64,000 nucleotides of DNA from Bradyrhizobium ottawaense (GCF_900099825.1 NZ_LT629693.1:8257001-8321000); one strand, 5' to 3'; counted from the first letter of the stretch, positions 31,165-40,468 are shown. Made by a program: numbers and translations. Notes: generated from the letters alone by a model not told the origin.

Positions 31165-31179
31165 CCTATAAGCACATTA

Positions 31180-31195
31180 TTTGCGTGAATGCAAA
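31180..31195 (+). promoter_or_regulatory. 16-bp GAAT element
   Basis: TTTGCGTGAATGCAAA with perfect arms, between the divergent genes 30712-31164 (leftward) and 31257 (rightward). Confidence 0.7.
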
Positions 31196-31256
31196 TTTGT
31201 GCTTGCGGTTCCAGAAAAGCGCCATTATCGAAATGCAAATGAGATTGAGGCCAACC

Positions 31257-31733
31257 ATGACCATCTTATCCGCTGATCAGCTCGGCATTCTGAGCTTTGA
31301 GCACCGCGCGCTGCTTGAGGTCAGAGGTCTGTTCGCCAGCCATTCGTTCCATCACGACCCGGACGTCAATCTCGAAAAGCCTGACGGCTTCAATATGAAC
31401 GTCTCGTTCCAGCAGAGCGATTGCGGGACCACAGCTTGCATCGGGGGATGGATGTTCGAGGCGATGCGCCGAGACCGCATGGCGCCTTGCCACACAGCCC
31501 ACGCCTACCTGACCTTTCATTCCAGCGACGCTCTCGGACCCCTGTTCTGGCCCTTCAAGAAGAAGAACGGCGCCGAGATGCTCGATTGGGCGGGCGACAC
31601 CTACGATTTCCCGCCAGACCTGATCCCGCCGGCCTACGCGCTCACGGCGATCGACAACTTCCTGGCTACGGGTGATCCCGATTGGCCCACAGCCTGCCAA
31701 CTCACTCCGCAACTGGAGAAGCACTTTGCGTAG
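31257..31733 (+). CDS. Hypothetical protein, 158 aa
   Basis: ATG 31257 after GATTGAGGCC. Middle TTACIGGWMFEAM resembles a family of small phage/host proteins of unknown function. No catalytic motif found. Confidence 0.6.
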   Translation: MTILSADQLGILSFEHRALLEVRGLFASHSFHHDPDVNLEKPDGFNMNVSFQQSDCGTTACIGGWMFEAMRRDRMAPCHTAHAYLTFHSSDALGPLFWPFKKKNGAEMLDWAGDTYDFPPDLIPPAYALTAIDNFLATGDPDWPTACQLTPQLEKHFA

Positions 31734-31776
31734 CCCATTCATCAGCCCGTTCTTCGCTTTCGACATGATCTCTCGC

Positions 31777-31791
31777 TTGCTTGAAAGCAAA
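31777..31791 (+). promoter_or_regulatory. GAAT element variant
   Basis: TTGCTTGAAAGCAAA, core GAAA; 79 bases before ATG 31870. Confidence 0.45.
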
Positions 31792-31869
31792 CAATCCACC
31801 CCAGCTCCCACCCCGGACGCCGCCAAGAGCGGGGACATTGACCAAGGCGACCACCCAAAGGAGAACTAC

Positions 31870-32748
31870 ATGGATCCCACACAAGGCCAAATCTACAGCT
31901 TCCAGCCGCCAGTTTTCGATGCGTCGCCTGTCGCTGAACAGCTTCAACCCGCCGCCGCGCCGGAAGCGCCGCTCAGCGGTGAAGTCCTTCCTCCTGTTGC
32001 GGATGCGTCGGCACTGGTGCCGCAATATCCGATCGGGCTGATCGACTTCAATCTGCCGATCGTCGTCCTCGACAACGCCGATTACAACGAAGAGGAATAC
32101 GACAACGCCTCGATCGTGACTGTTCTCAAGGGCAGCGTTCACCCGGTTGTCATCAGCTTCTGGAAACACGGCGAACAGTGCATCGCCCAGTTCGACACGG
32201 ACGGCGACTCTTCCTGTGGCGACTACAAGGTTGAGCAGGAACAGACCTATCCGCGAACGGTGTTCGTGGTGATTGGCCGTGACGGTCGCATCCTGAACGT
32301 CGACGAGGAGCTGTACGCCAGCGAAGACGCCGCCCGCGCCGAGACCTCCGTGGACGACATCGCCGGCATTTTCCCGCTGGTGATCCAGGCACCGGAAGCC
32401 ACGCTGGCGGATGAAGTTGCTGGCGTGACCAGCCATGTTGCCGACGAGGCCTTCGTTGAAGGCGCCGACACCGATGACGGCATCGAAAGCGAAGAGGATG
32501 AGGACGAGGTCGAGGGCACGGAAGGCGCCGCGTTGGCACCTGCCCCTGCCCCAACCGCTCCGACCGAAATGTACGTTGCCGGTCGGACCCGTCATGTTGG
32601 CGAAACGGTTCACGCCTATCGCAACGGCTTCGGCACCCGCGTCTGCACCATCGTGAAGCTGCGCCGCGACGCTCGCAAGTCGCTGTTCATCGACCCGAAG
32701 GATGGCAACGAGCCGTACTGGGCGCTCAATAAGAACGTTCGGTACTGA
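31870..32748 (+). CDS. Acidic hypothetical protein, 292 aa
   Basis: ATG 31870 with AAGGAG upstream; the open frame extends to 31672 but overlaps the previous gene. A central folded part (IVTVLKGSVHPVVISFWKHG, RTVFVVIGRDGRILNVDEEL) is followed by a highly acidic Ala/Pro linker (ESEEDEDEVEGTEGAAL) and a basic C-terminus (CTIVKLRRDARKSLF). Unknown family. Confidence 0.65.
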   Translation: MDPTQGQIYSFQPPVFDASPVAEQLQPAAAPEAPLSGEVLPPVADASALVPQYPIGLIDFNLPIVVLDNADYNEEEYDNASIVTVLKGSVHPVVISFWKHGEQCIAQFDTDGDSSCGDYKVEQEQTYPRTVFVVIGRDGRILNVDEELYASEDAARAETSVDDIAGIFPLVIQAPEATLADEVAGVTSHVADEAFVEGADTDDGIESEEDEDEVEGTEGAALAPAPAPTAPTEMYVAGRTRHVGETVHAYRNGFGTRVCTIVKLRRDARKSLFIDPKDGNEPYWALNKNVRY

Positions 32749-32812
32749 TCTTCAACTGCGGCCCGTCTCCTTCGGGAGGCGGGTTCGCCTACAATTTCAA
32801 ACCGGAGACATC

Positions 32813-33199
32813 ATGACCGACCCGAGACACAAGCCGGTCCGCATCGTCAGTGAGGCCGAGTTTGCCGAGCGCATGCAGCTGGTGCTGAGCGGCGGCCTCG
32901 AGAACATCGGTGCCGTCACTGGCCCTGGACGGTCTGGCGCAGTTGCCGCGGTATATGCCTCGCACATCCTTGGCATCCCGTTCATCCCCTACGGAATGCG
33001 CTGCCCGGAGCAATTTCAATTGCTGATTGTTGATACCGCCCGCGAGAGCGGACGGACACTCCGAAAGGCTGCCAAACGCTATGATTATGCTAATCCTGTG
33101 GTTGTTGTCGCGTTTGAAGAGCCGCCGCGCGTAGCCTTTTGGTACGAGGCGCCGAAGCCGCAACGATACCGCCACGAACTTCAAAAGGTGGCGGCATGA
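32813..33199 (+). CDS. Phosphoribosyltransferase-fold protein, 128 aa
   Basis: IGAVTGPGRSGAVAAVYAS and LLIVDTARESGRTL resemble type I PRTases: the second is the PRPP-binding loop (VVDD...TG.T) with Asp-Thr-Ala replacing the usual acidic pair. It may transfer or only bind a ribose phosphate. Small and complete-looking. Start at ATG 32813 after ACCGGAGACATC. Confidence 0.6.
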   Translation: MTDPRHKPVRIVSEAEFAERMQLVLSGGLENIGAVTGPGRSGAVAAVYASHILGIPFIPYGMRCPEQFQLLIVDTARESGRTLRKAAKRYDYANPVVVVAFEEPPRVAFWYEAPKPQRYRHELQKVAA

Positions 33200-33489
33200 A
33201 GCCGAAGCTGTTGGCGCTGATCGCAGCTTTCCTCTTGACCGGCTGTAACGATGACAACCTTCCCGAACCGCGCCAGGTCTGCACGGTCATCACCGGCACC
33301 TACAGCTGCGGAAAGGGTGGCACCTGTCAGCGATGCGGACAGTGGGAAATAGGATGCCCCAGGCCGTTGGAGCTTCGACAAGTTCCAACCGGAGCCTACG
33401 ACAAGGGAGATCCGCGACTCGTCTGCCGAATGAAGGAAACCAAAGATGTTTCGTCATCGACGCCGCTGGTGGAGACACCCTTGCGATAA
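33196..33489 (+). CDS. Cys-rich lipoprotein, 97 aa
   Basis: Lipobox LLTGC (IAAFLLTGCND) then six more Cys in the mature part, including CGKGGTCQRCGQWEIGC. Anchored periplasmic protein, possibly disulfide-rich. ATG overlaps the upstream TGA. Confidence 0.65.
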   Translation: MKPKLLALIAAFLLTGCNDDNLPEPRQVCTVITGTYSCGKGGTCQRCGQWEIGCPRPLELRQVPTGAYDKGDPRLVCRMKETKDVSSSTPLVETPLR

Positions 33490-33652
33490 GGGTGAGCCGG
33501 CACAACGCGCCCTGGGCGCTGCATTCCGCTTCCTACTTGAGACTAAAACCTGGAAGCGGCACCACGAGCCGTTCTCCAAAACGAAACGTGGCCGGCAACG
33601 GCGGAGCGAACGGCGCTTCGTCCTCGATAGCAAAAGGCTGGTCCAGGCATGA
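33446..33652 (+). CDS. Basic hypothetical protein, 68 aa
   Basis: Arg/Lys/His-rich throughout. Overlaps the lipoprotein gene by 44 bases in another frame and the next by 4. Could be a chance frame, but the downstream ATG overlaps its TGA. Confidence 0.4.
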   Translation: MFRHRRRWWRHPCDKGEPAQRALGAAFRFLLETKTWKRHHEPFSKTKRGRQRRSERRFVLDSKRLVQA

Positions 33653-33813
33653 GTACGCCACGAGATGAACTTGAACACACGCTTGGCTTTATCCGAACCC
33701 ATTTCGATTGCCCCCACTGCAACTTCGACTTCGACGAAGAGGGCGACAAGTCCAGTGAGGTCATCGAGTGTCCTGCTTGCCAGGAAAAATTCTGGTGCCG
33801 AGAGGTTCGATAG
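33649..33813 (+). CDS. Zinc-ribbon peptide, 54 aa
   Basis: CPHC and CPAC knuckles 19 residues apart make a zinc ribbon (FDCPHCNFDFDEEG ... ECPACQEKFWC). ATG overlaps the upstream TGA. Confidence 0.65.
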   Translation: MSTPRDELEHTLGFIRTHFDCPHCNFDFDEEGDKSSEVIECPACQEKFWCREVR

Positions 33814-33865
33814 CGCCTCTCTGGTCAAGCGTGGCAATGCCTGGACGGTCGCTGAGATCGAGATC

Positions 33866-34387
33866 ATGCGGCGCAACCGGCACCTCAGGACATCTGAGCT
33901 GCAGAAACTGCTGCCGCCTCACCGATCGAGATTGTCCATCCAGGGCAAGCGCGACAGAGCGGAAGGCCTCGGCTACCGCCGGCTTCCGTGGAAGTCCGGA
34001 GAGGACGAGGAACTCAGACGGGCAGCTCCGACCAAGGGCGCCACTGCGATCCATCACATACTGCCGCACCGGTCGCCATGGGAAATCAACCTGCGCGCAA
34101 AGGCTCTCGGCATCTCGCTATTCAACTATCACGAAAAGCCGCTCGCCATCATCGGCGAACACCTGGCGGATTCGATCCGGCAGCGCGCCAGGGAAGACGG
34201 CTTGTCTATCCGCGGTCTCGACTGCGAGCTGGGCACCGGAGGCTACTTCACCAATGTGGCAGCACATCGGGCCAGACGAGGATCTGGTCCGTACATGCCC
34301 GCCATTCGCAAGGCCATAGCGTTCTTTGAGGCTGAGCTTGTAACCGGTCCTGACGGGACCATCACCATCAACTGGAAAGATGAATAA
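33866..34387 (+). CDS. HTH/SANT-like DNA-binding protein, about 173 aa
   Basis: ATG 33866 is the first ATG after the zinc-ribbon gene, but the frame continues upstream and codons just before it (AWTVAEIEIM) complete a 'W-T-x-E-E' Myb/SANT-type repeat, so translation may begin earlier at a non-ATG codon. A second copy follows (PWKSGEDEELRRAAPTKGA ... LPHRSPWEINLRAKALG). Probable transcription regulator. Confidence 0.55.
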   Translation: MRRNRHLRTSELQKLLPPHRSRLSIQGKRDRAEGLGYRRLPWKSGEDEELRRAAPTKGATAIHHILPHRSPWEINLRAKALGISLFNYHEKPLAIIGEHLADSIRQRAREDGLSIRGLDCELGTGGYFTNVAAHRARRGSGPYMPAIRKAIAFFEAELVTGPDGTITINWKDE

Positions 34388-34389
34388 CC

Positions 34390-34536
34390 ATGACGACAAA
34401 GACCCGACGAAAGTTTCGCCGATCCACCTCCACCCTCGCCGACCTGTTCGACACCAGGTTGGACGATTCGATCATCCTGGCCGACATGCGAGAGCGGGTG
34501 AGGCTCTTCGGCACCACGTCGCTGCGATTTGCGTGA
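34390..34536 (+). CDS. Small basic peptide, 48 aa
   Basis: Basic N-terminus (TTKTRRKFRR), then FDTRLDDSIILADMRERV. TGA overlaps the next ATG. Unknown. Confidence 0.5.
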   Translation: MTTKTRRKFRRSTSTLADLFDTRLDDSIILADMRERVRLFGTTSLRFA

Positions 34537-34790
34537 TGACCGCGATAACATTCAGGAACCACGTCATCGGCCGGGTCGATAATCCCTTCCTCATCCTGGA
34601 CAGCGGTATCGAGGTACACGGACCTGACCATGATACACTGCGGGCTCACGCCGCTGACGCCATGATGAAGGCGATCACCTCGGACGACAAGAGCGGATGG
34701 CCTCGGGGCCGATGGATCACCTTCGAAATCGAAGGCCATCAGTTCAAGGCCAAGATGCATCGCAACGACATCTGGGTGCAGACCCGATGA
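34536..34790 (+). CDS. Hypothetical protein, 84 aa
   Basis: Beta-rich N-terminus (ITFRNHVIGRVDNPFLIL). Unknown family. Coupled to both neighbours by 1-4-base overlaps. Confidence 0.55.
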   Translation: MTAITFRNHVIGRVDNPFLILDSGIEVHGPDHDTLRAHAADAMMKAITSDDKSGWPRGRWITFEIEGHQFKAKMHRNDIWVQTR

Positions 34791-34975
34791 GCGACACCGA
34801 CGAACAAGCCGGCAAGCCTGTGCTCCACGCCAGGCTCAACGGCACCACGTTGCGAGCGAAGTGGCCAGGGAAACGCTGGCACGGCGCTTACAAGAACATC
34901 GACGAGCTATGCGACGCTGTTCACAAAGATGGGCTTGAGTCCTTCGTCATCGACTACGTCGACAACGAAGACTGA
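34787..34975 (+). CDS. Hypothetical protein, 62 aa
   Basis: ATG overlaps the upstream TGA. Acidic C-terminus (SFVIDYVDNED). Ends the operon; a hairpin follows. Confidence 0.55.
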   Translation: MSDTDEQAGKPVLHARLNGTTLRAKWPGKRWHGAYKNIDELCDAVHKDGLESFVIDYVDNED

Positions 34976-34981
34976 GCCGAT

Positions 34982-35007
34982 GGGGAGATGCTTGATGAGG
35001 TCTCCCC
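34982..35007 (+). terminator. Probable terminator hairpin
   Basis: GGGGAGA/TCTCCCC 7-bp stem with 12-base loop, 7 bases after a stop codon; no clear T run. Confidence 0.5.
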
Positions 35008-35269
35008 GACCAATAAGAAAAGTTGGCGACCGGGAGCATCCGGACTCGGCCCCTAATCTGCAAACTTTATCACTGATAGGACTACGATCTTGAGACTTCT
35101 TTGTTGGCTATTGGGAACCAACAACAATCAAAATAACAGGGACTTGTATGCACATCATAACCTTCTGCGGGTTCACGACGTGGATCCGCACAATGAACCC
35201 GCGTGACAGACCGCGAGTATCAGCGGCACTTTCCCGCTCAGGGATTTGACAATTTGACTTGACGCAGCG
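35008..35269 (+). other. Gene-free AT-richer region, possible small RNA/leader
   Basis: No gene supported. GTTGG/CCAAC hairpin near 35102-35121; a strong hairpin at 35167-35202 (GCGGGTTCA/TGAACCCGC, 9 bp, enclosing GTGGATCCGCAC). TTGACAATTTGACTTGACG near 35245 offers -35-like boxes. Composition is more AT-rich than neighbours. May encode a small RNA and the main promoter of the 35.4-48 kb unit. Confidence 0.4.
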
Positions 35270-35285
35270 TTTGCTTGAATGCAAA
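35270..35285 (+). promoter_or_regulatory. 16-bp GAAT element (consensus)
   Basis: TTTGCTTGAATGCAAA, the exact consensus, also at 60166 and 60866. Confidence 0.75.
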
Positions 35286-35359
35286 AGCTGACACGCCATC
35301 GAGACGCGGCGCCGAGATAACGGTTCCGCGCCTCACCAAGGGAAAGCCATGCCTACCGG

Positions 35360-35376
35360 CATGTTTGAATGCAAAC
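35360..35376 (+). promoter_or_regulatory. GAAT element variant
   Basis: CATGTTTGAATGCAAAC, 10 bases before the start at 35387 and 75 bases after the preceding element: a tandem pair. Confidence 0.6.
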
Positions 35377-35386
35377 GGAGATGCAA

Positions 35387-36850
35387 ATGTTCTACCTGGT
35401 TCGGTTGGACCGCGATGGCAGCGGCGAACTCATCGAGACTCCGCTTCCGGATTACGGCACCTTCGAAAAGGGTGCTGATGCTGCCAAGGCCTCCAAGGTA
35501 GCAGCAACGGTCCTCAATGGCGCCAAGGTCCAGTGCCGCCGTATTGCGCAGGCCGGCGACTGGCGAGCCGCCATGCTCAAGCGTTTCGAGACCGGCGAGC
35601 TGACGCCACTCCCCGCAAAGTGGGATCTGGAACCGATCGCGGACCACTTCGCCCACGTCAGCAAGATTGATGCGAGCACCATCGGATTCATCGACAGCGA
35701 AGAGAACGGGATCATCAACAAGGCTACGTCGATCACACCCGGTCGCTATCTCACCCGCTTCTATCCGAATGTTGATGACAACAAGCGCCGGCACCTGATC
35801 GCCGCCATCGATCCGAGCGGTGAAATCTTCTTCGCATCCGAGCCGGACGACATTGCCTACGTCTATGAGAACGGACCCGAGTCCTGCATGGACGGCAAGC
35901 ACTCGTTTGATGACCTGCCTTGCTGGCCCACCGAGCCCTACGCAGCGGGCGATCTGGTTGTCGCCTACACCAAGAACAAGGACGGCAGGATCCAGTCCCG
36001 TTGCGTCTGCTGGCCGGAGAAGAAGTTGTTCGGTCGCGTCTATGGCGATGCCCAGCGCATGCAGGCTGCCATGATCGCTGAAGGATACACCTGGTTGCGG
36101 GATGACAATTCCGCCGATGGGAACAAAAAGCTTCAGGTCTTCGTCGGAGCCAAGCTGCTGAAGATCCGGGCCGGTCGCAGGGATAACGGCGAGTTCGTGA
36201 TGCCGTATTTTGACGACATCAAGGTCGCGATCGACAAGGGCGACCACTTCGTCACTGCGCTTCAGGCAGAACCTGGAGACCTGTTCGTCGCCAGCGGAAG
36301 TTCATCTGAAGGTGTTGCTCACATGCAGCGCGTCTGTCCGCGAAACAAGGTGCCGGTCAAGGCTTCTGACACGTACTTTGTCCACGGCGTCAACGAAGAG
36401 TGGTGTCAGGCGGCGATCCGCAGCGATGCCTTCGCCTGCGGCGGCAACGGCAAGTATTACCCACACGAGTTCAAGGTGATCATGGGCAGCGGCATTCCGT
36501 GGTCCAAGGAGCACTTCGAACAACACGGCGAGCACTGCTCCTACACCAGGAAGAACTGGCCGAAGAACGACATGCTGCAGTTCGGTGACAAGCGGGTGCA
36601 TTCCAGTCTCGCCTATCGTTTCAACGATAAGGGCGAAGAGCTGGAGGCGCAGCTCCAGGCTCCAATCATCGAGTCGTCGTTTGCCAAATGGGGCATCGAC
36701 TACGCCAGTGTCGAGAAGGATCTGGTGCGGGATAGCCGCCACTTCCGGAACCTGCACCTGCAGGAGTGGCCCGCGGAACGGGATCCGCATGGTGCGGATG
36801 ATCGCTTCGATGCCACTGCTCTCGCCCTCCGCAGCCGCAGCGCCGCTTAA
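35387..36850 (+). CDS. Large hypothetical protein, 487 aa
   Basis: ATG 35387 is spaced correctly from GGAG at 35377; ATGs at 35369 and 35381 are too close or lie in the regulatory element. No domain recognised; the Cys/His content (GEHCSYTRKNW) and two-part architecture (about 1-200 and 260-487) suggest a multi-domain cytoplasmic protein. The protein is long and conserved-looking in codon use, and heads the operon with RIIA/RIIB. Confidence 0.65.
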   Translation: MFYLVRLDRDGSGELIETPLPDYGTFEKGADAAKASKVAATVLNGAKVQCRRIAQAGDWRAAMLKRFETGELTPLPAKWDLEPIADHFAHVSKIDASTIGFIDSEENGIINKATSITPGRYLTRFYPNVDDNKRRHLIAAIDPSGEIFFASEPDDIAYVYENGPESCMDGKHSFDDLPCWPTEPYAAGDLVVAYTKNKDGRIQSRCVCWPEKKLFGRVYGDAQRMQAAMIAEGYTWLRDDNSADGNKKLQVFVGAKLLKIRAGRRDNGEFVMPYFDDIKVAIDKGDHFVTALQAEPGDLFVASGSSSEGVAHMQRVCPRNKVPVKASDTYFVHGVNEEWCQAAIRSDAFACGGNGKYYPHEFKVIMGSGIPWSKEHFEQHGEHCSYTRKNWPKNDMLQFGDKRVHSSLAYRFNDKGEELEAQLQAPIIESSFAKWGIDYASVEKDLVRDSRHFRNLHLQEWPAERDPHGADDRFDATALALRSRSAA

Positions 36851-36859
36851 GGAAAACTC

Positions 36860-37828
36860 ATGACTGATCTCGAAACCATCATCGCCATGCTTTCTCACCG
36901 CCGGCCAGCCGGATCGGCGACCGAGATGGCCTTCATCAAGAAGTTCATCATGCCGCTCGGCGCCAAGATGGACAAGCACGGCAACTGGTGCCTGTCGATC
37001 GGCGACAATCCGACTGTGTTGTGGTCGTCGCACACCGACAGCGTCCACCACAAGGAAGGTTACCAGAAGGTCGATTTCGACGGGAAGTTCATCACGCTCT
37101 CCGTCAACTCGAAATCTAACTGTCTGGGAGCGGACTGCGCGGCGGGCGTCTGGATCATGACGGAGATGATCAAGGCGAAGGTACCTGGACTCTACATCTT
37201 CCACTTCGCCGAGGAAGTTGGGTGCGTTGGCTCGTCCGCCATCGCAGAGAAGGAACCCGGTCGTCTCGTCAACATCGAGGCAGCCATCGCGTTCGACCGC
37301 CGGGGCATCGACCAGGTTATCACCCATCAGCGTCAGCGCACCTGCTCGGACACGTTCGGCAACTCTCTCGCCGCCCAGCTGCCGAGCCGGTTCAAGATCT
37401 GCGACAAGGGTATCCTGACCGACACCAAGCAGTACCGCCGCCTGGTGCCGGAATGCTCGAACCTGTCGGTTGGCTACTACAACGAGCACCAGCCACACGA
37501 GGCGCTCGATGTCGGTCATCTGATCGAGCTGAGGAACTACATGGTCAAGATCGACCAGTCCAAGTTCGTGATCGAGCGCGACCCTTTGGGCGAGATCCTG
37601 CTGCCGACCAAAAAGAAGAGCCATGGTGGACTGGCTTTTGGTAGCGGACGCCGCAAGCCTGAGACGCTGCGTGATCTCGTTTACTGGAACGCAACCGACG
37701 TCGCCCTCTTCCTGGAGAATATGGGCGTCACCTACGACCAGCTATTCGATGCCATCCGTAAATCGCAACGTCCACTCACCATCGCAGACATCCTCGATCA
37801 GCCAGACCTGATCGAACACGTCGCCTGA
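36860..37828 (+). CDS. M28/M20-like metallopeptidase, 322 aa
   Basis: SSHTDSVHH (His58, Asp60), LGADCAAGV (Asp92), HFAEEVGCVGS (Glu118/Glu119) and AIAFDRRG (Asp146) line up with the five-residue two-zinc site of M28/M20 peptidases. The usual second Asp in 'GADD' is Cys here. A C-terminal ~90-residue extension has no match. Likely cytoplasmic. Possibly an aminopeptidase or deacylase; substrate unknown. Confidence 0.7.
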   Translation: MTDLETIIAMLSHRRPAGSATEMAFIKKFIMPLGAKMDKHGNWCLSIGDNPTVLWSSHTDSVHHKEGYQKVDFDGKFITLSVNSKSNCLGADCAAGVWIMTEMIKAKVPGLYIFHFAEEVGCVGSSAIAEKEPGRLVNIEAAIAFDRRGIDQVITHQRQRTCSDTFGNSLAAQLPSRFKICDKGILTDTKQYRRLVPECSNLSVGYYNEHQPHEALDVGHLIELRNYMVKIDQSKFVIERDPLGEILLPTKKKSHGGLAFGSGRRKPETLRDLVYWNATDVALFLENMGVTYDQLFDAIRKSQRPLTIADILDQPDLIEHVA

Positions 37829-37856
37829 TCCATCACATAACAACAGGAAATTATCC

Positions 37857-39977
37857 ATGAAGCTTGGAATGAAGCAGCACGCCCACACCGCAACCGGCGT
37901 CAAGAAGGAAATCAAGGTCGCGTTCGAGACCAACGCGGTTGCCTTCTACGCCACCTTCTCCGGCCTGGCGTCGGACAAGATCGGCTATCCGGTACGTGAA
38001 CTTTGCACCAATGCCTGGGATGCTGCCCGTGGGAATTTCGAAGTTCATCTGCCGACCTATCTCAACCCCGTGTTCAAGGTTCGTGACTTCGGAACCGGCA
38101 TGTCCGAGTTCGACATGGAGAACGTCTATGCCAAGCCGTACGCCTCCAAGAAGCGTGAGAGCAACGACCAGGTCGGCGGCTGGGGCATTGGCTCCAAGAG
38201 CCCGTATGCCTATCTGATCGGCGATACCGGCGCCGGCAGCTACAACGTCACTTCCTACTTCGAAGGCGTGATGCGCTGCTACGTGATGTCGCTCGCTGAC
38301 GACGGCATGCCGAAGATGGAATTGCTGTTCGAAGGTCCGTCCGACCAGCCGGCCGGCATGGAAGTGTCGTTCGCGGTCAACAAGTCCGACATCAACACCT
38401 TCCGGGACCGGGCTCACCAGATCCTCTGGTCGTTCAATCCCCGTCCGACCATCCTGCCGGCGATCGAGTGGGACGAGCCGGTCATCGAGAGCCAGGGCGA
38501 TAAGTGGATCAAGTACAAGAAGGGATCGGTTCCCTTCTACGGTCCGCGGGTCCGCATGGGCTGCGTGATGTATCCGATCACGCTCAACAAGATCGAGACC
38601 AGCGGCTTCCTGGACAGCAGCGATACCGTTCTGTTCGACGCGCCGATCGGGTCGCTCAAGGTGACCCTGTCGCGTGAGGATATCGCTTACGACGAGACCA
38701 CCATCACGACGCTGAAGTCGTTGATCTCGGAATACGAAAACACGTTCATCGAGCAGGTTCGCCTCAAGGTGACCGAGGCCAACTCCCTGTTCGAGGCGTG
38801 CAGCATCTTCGAGGACGAGACCAACACGCTCGGCTCGACCCGGCAGGCCTCCCTTCGCCGTCTGGTGAAGTGGGAAGGTCACAACCTGAGCGAATACGTC
38901 AGCAAGGAGGACTGCAAGGTCGAGTGCCTGTCCGAAGGCTGGACCTCGTTCGATAAGTTCGAGGACGGTCAGGCTCGCACCAAATGGGCGGCAGACGCCA
39001 CGGTCGTCATCGAGCACAACCCGAGCTACTCGTTCGGCCGGTTCCAGATGGCAGAACTGGTCGGCAAGAAGGTGCTTTGGGTGCGCTGCAAGCGGATCGT
39101 CCGCGACCAGGTTCTCTATCGTCTCGGCAATCCTGAAGTCATCGACCTCGACAGCTTCAAGGTGCCGGTGTCGAAGCGGACCAGCAAGACCATCCGCAAG
39201 CGCAAGACCTTGATGGTCCTGAGCGGTGGCCGCGTTCAGCGTATCACCCAGGACGTCGATCTCGCTGAAGGCGGTTACATGGTGGAAGCCACTCCGACCT
39301 ATGGAGGTCGACGGCGGCGTGGTGGCGGCGACAGCTTGAGGCTCACAAGCGACGGCGTGTCGATGCAGTTCAGCGATGCTGAAAGCGTCATCATGACGGC
39401 GGTCGAGTTCGGCCTGATCGAGGTTGGTCAGGTCATCCTGGTCAAGGACTACGACAAGGAGGTTTCGGGCGACTGGAACTTCATTGCCGACGATCTGCTC
39501 GATGCCTTGCGGGATCGCGTTGACGTCTCGGAGTTCACCGGCCTGCACCACAAGACGCTCGGGCATCTGAACCACCAGCTTCATGACCTGGCTAAGATGG
39601 CTGTCTTCGTAAAGGCGCCGGACGATGTCCGGCAGTTCCAGGCCGACTTGTCGGCTCTGCATGTCGCGTTGGACAACAACTCCACCGCGTCCACGCAGAC
39701 CGACAAGGCGTTCTCGGCGCTGCGGAAGCTTGGCGTTCAGATCAACAAGCCGGACGTGGTCTGCCCGATCGGCGAGATCGAGAAGCGTTACGAAGCGCTT
39801 TGCGAACGGTATCTGCTGCTCCGATCGATCAACGAGGAAAATGGCTACTACCACTCCCATCGCCAGGCAACGAAGGTTCTCAAGCTGAACCACTACTTCG
39901 CCCTCCTGGCCCGACCGGAAGTGGCGAATGACAACAACGACGTCGAGGAAGAATTGGTCCTCAACGAAGCCGCCTGA
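37857..39977 (+). CDS. rIIA: RIIA-like GHKL ATPase, 706 aa
   Basis: N-terminal GHKL (histidine kinase/HSP90-type) ATP-binding site: N-box ELCTNAWDA (Asn52), DFGTGM (77-82) and GGWGIGSKSP (108-117). Length, GHKL head and direct linkage to an RIIB-like gene match phage RIIA, which in T4 is membrane-associated and protects against exclusion by resident prophages. The C-terminal ~450 residues are unassigned; a basic linker (PVSKRTSKTIRKRK) occurs near residue 440. Follows a good ribosome site (ACAGGAAATTATCC). Confidence 0.8.
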   Translation: MKLGMKQHAHTATGVKKEIKVAFETNAVAFYATFSGLASDKIGYPVRELCTNAWDAARGNFEVHLPTYLNPVFKVRDFGTGMSEFDMENVYAKPYASKKRESNDQVGGWGIGSKSPYAYLIGDTGAGSYNVTSYFEGVMRCYVMSLADDGMPKMELLFEGPSDQPAGMEVSFAVNKSDINTFRDRAHQILWSFNPRPTILPAIEWDEPVIESQGDKWIKYKKGSVPFYGPRVRMGCVMYPITLNKIETSGFLDSSDTVLFDAPIGSLKVTLSREDIAYDETTITTLKSLISEYENTFIEQVRLKVTEANSLFEACSIFEDETNTLGSTRQASLRRLVKWEGHNLSEYVSKEDCKVECLSEGWTSFDKFEDGQARTKWAADATVVIEHNPSYSFGRFQMAELVGKKVLWVRCKRIVRDQVLYRLGNPEVIDLDSFKVPVSKRTSKTIRKRKTLMVLSGGRVQRITQDVDLAEGGYMVEATPTYGGRRRRGGGDSLRLTSDGVSMQFSDAESVIMTAVEFGLIEVGQVILVKDYDKEVSGDWNFIADDLLDALRDRVDVSEFTGLHHKTLGHLNHQLHDLAKMAVFVKAPDDVRQFQADLSALHVALDNNSTASTQTDKAFSALRKLGVQINKPDVVCPIGEIEKRYEALCERYLLLRSINEENGYYHSHRQATKVLKLNHYFALLARPEVANDNNDVEEELVLNEAA

Positions 39978-39997
39978 TTACCGAACCGGAGAGCAAC

Positions 39998-40462
39998 ATG
40001 ATCGCCAGTGTGATCACTGACACTTCTATCTTCTTCATCGCCAGCGGCCGTCCTTGGACTCTTGCGGTCGACCACCCGGCGTTTGCCGTGGTGAAGGCGC
40101 GTCTCACTGAGGGGTGCGACAACGAAGAAGAGCTGGTCCGCCTGACGGACGTGCGAGCGGCAGTGGACCACGCGACCGAGGGACGGGCCGTCCTCAGTGA
40201 GGATGGCCTGTTCCTCGACGGCGAGCAATTGCCTCCAGCATGGGAGCATAAGGCGGCGGCAGAACCTTCCGCCATGCGTGTCCTGATCGTGAGCCCGGGA
40301 GATCGGGTTCGCGTTGAGGGCGACGATGATGCGCCAGACGGCGAATACACCGTTGGCGACGTCGACAATGACGACACAGACAAGCGCGTGATGGTCGAGT
40401 CTGAGGACGGGTATCTCGGGTTCGTCGCCAACGCATCCATCAAAGAAATCATCAAGGATTAA
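39998..40462 (+). CDS. rIIB: RIIB-like protein, 154 aa
   Basis: FIASGRPWTLAVDHPAFAVV and LTDVRAAVDHATEGRAVLSE, GLFLDGEQLP follow the RIIB pattern (a beta strand with 'H-P' and a repeat of 'L..d...av'), but the HTH head of T4 RIIB is missing. A C-terminal SH3-like segment (VSPGDRVRVEGDDDAP...YTVGDVDND) is added. Immediately follows RIIA, as in other phages. Confidence 0.65.
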   Translation: MIASVITDTSIFFIASGRPWTLAVDHPAFAVVKARLTEGCDNEEELVRLTDVRAAVDHATEGRAVLSEDGLFLDGEQLPPAWEHKAAAEPSAMRVLIVSPGDRVRVEGDDDAPDGEYTVGDVDNDDTDKRVMVESEDGYLGFVANASIKEIIKD

Positions 40463-40468
40463 GCCACC

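Noticed and set aside
37851..39893. 680-residue minus-strand frame
   Set aside because: Antisense to the RIIA-like gene; no start-site evidence and no recognisable domain.
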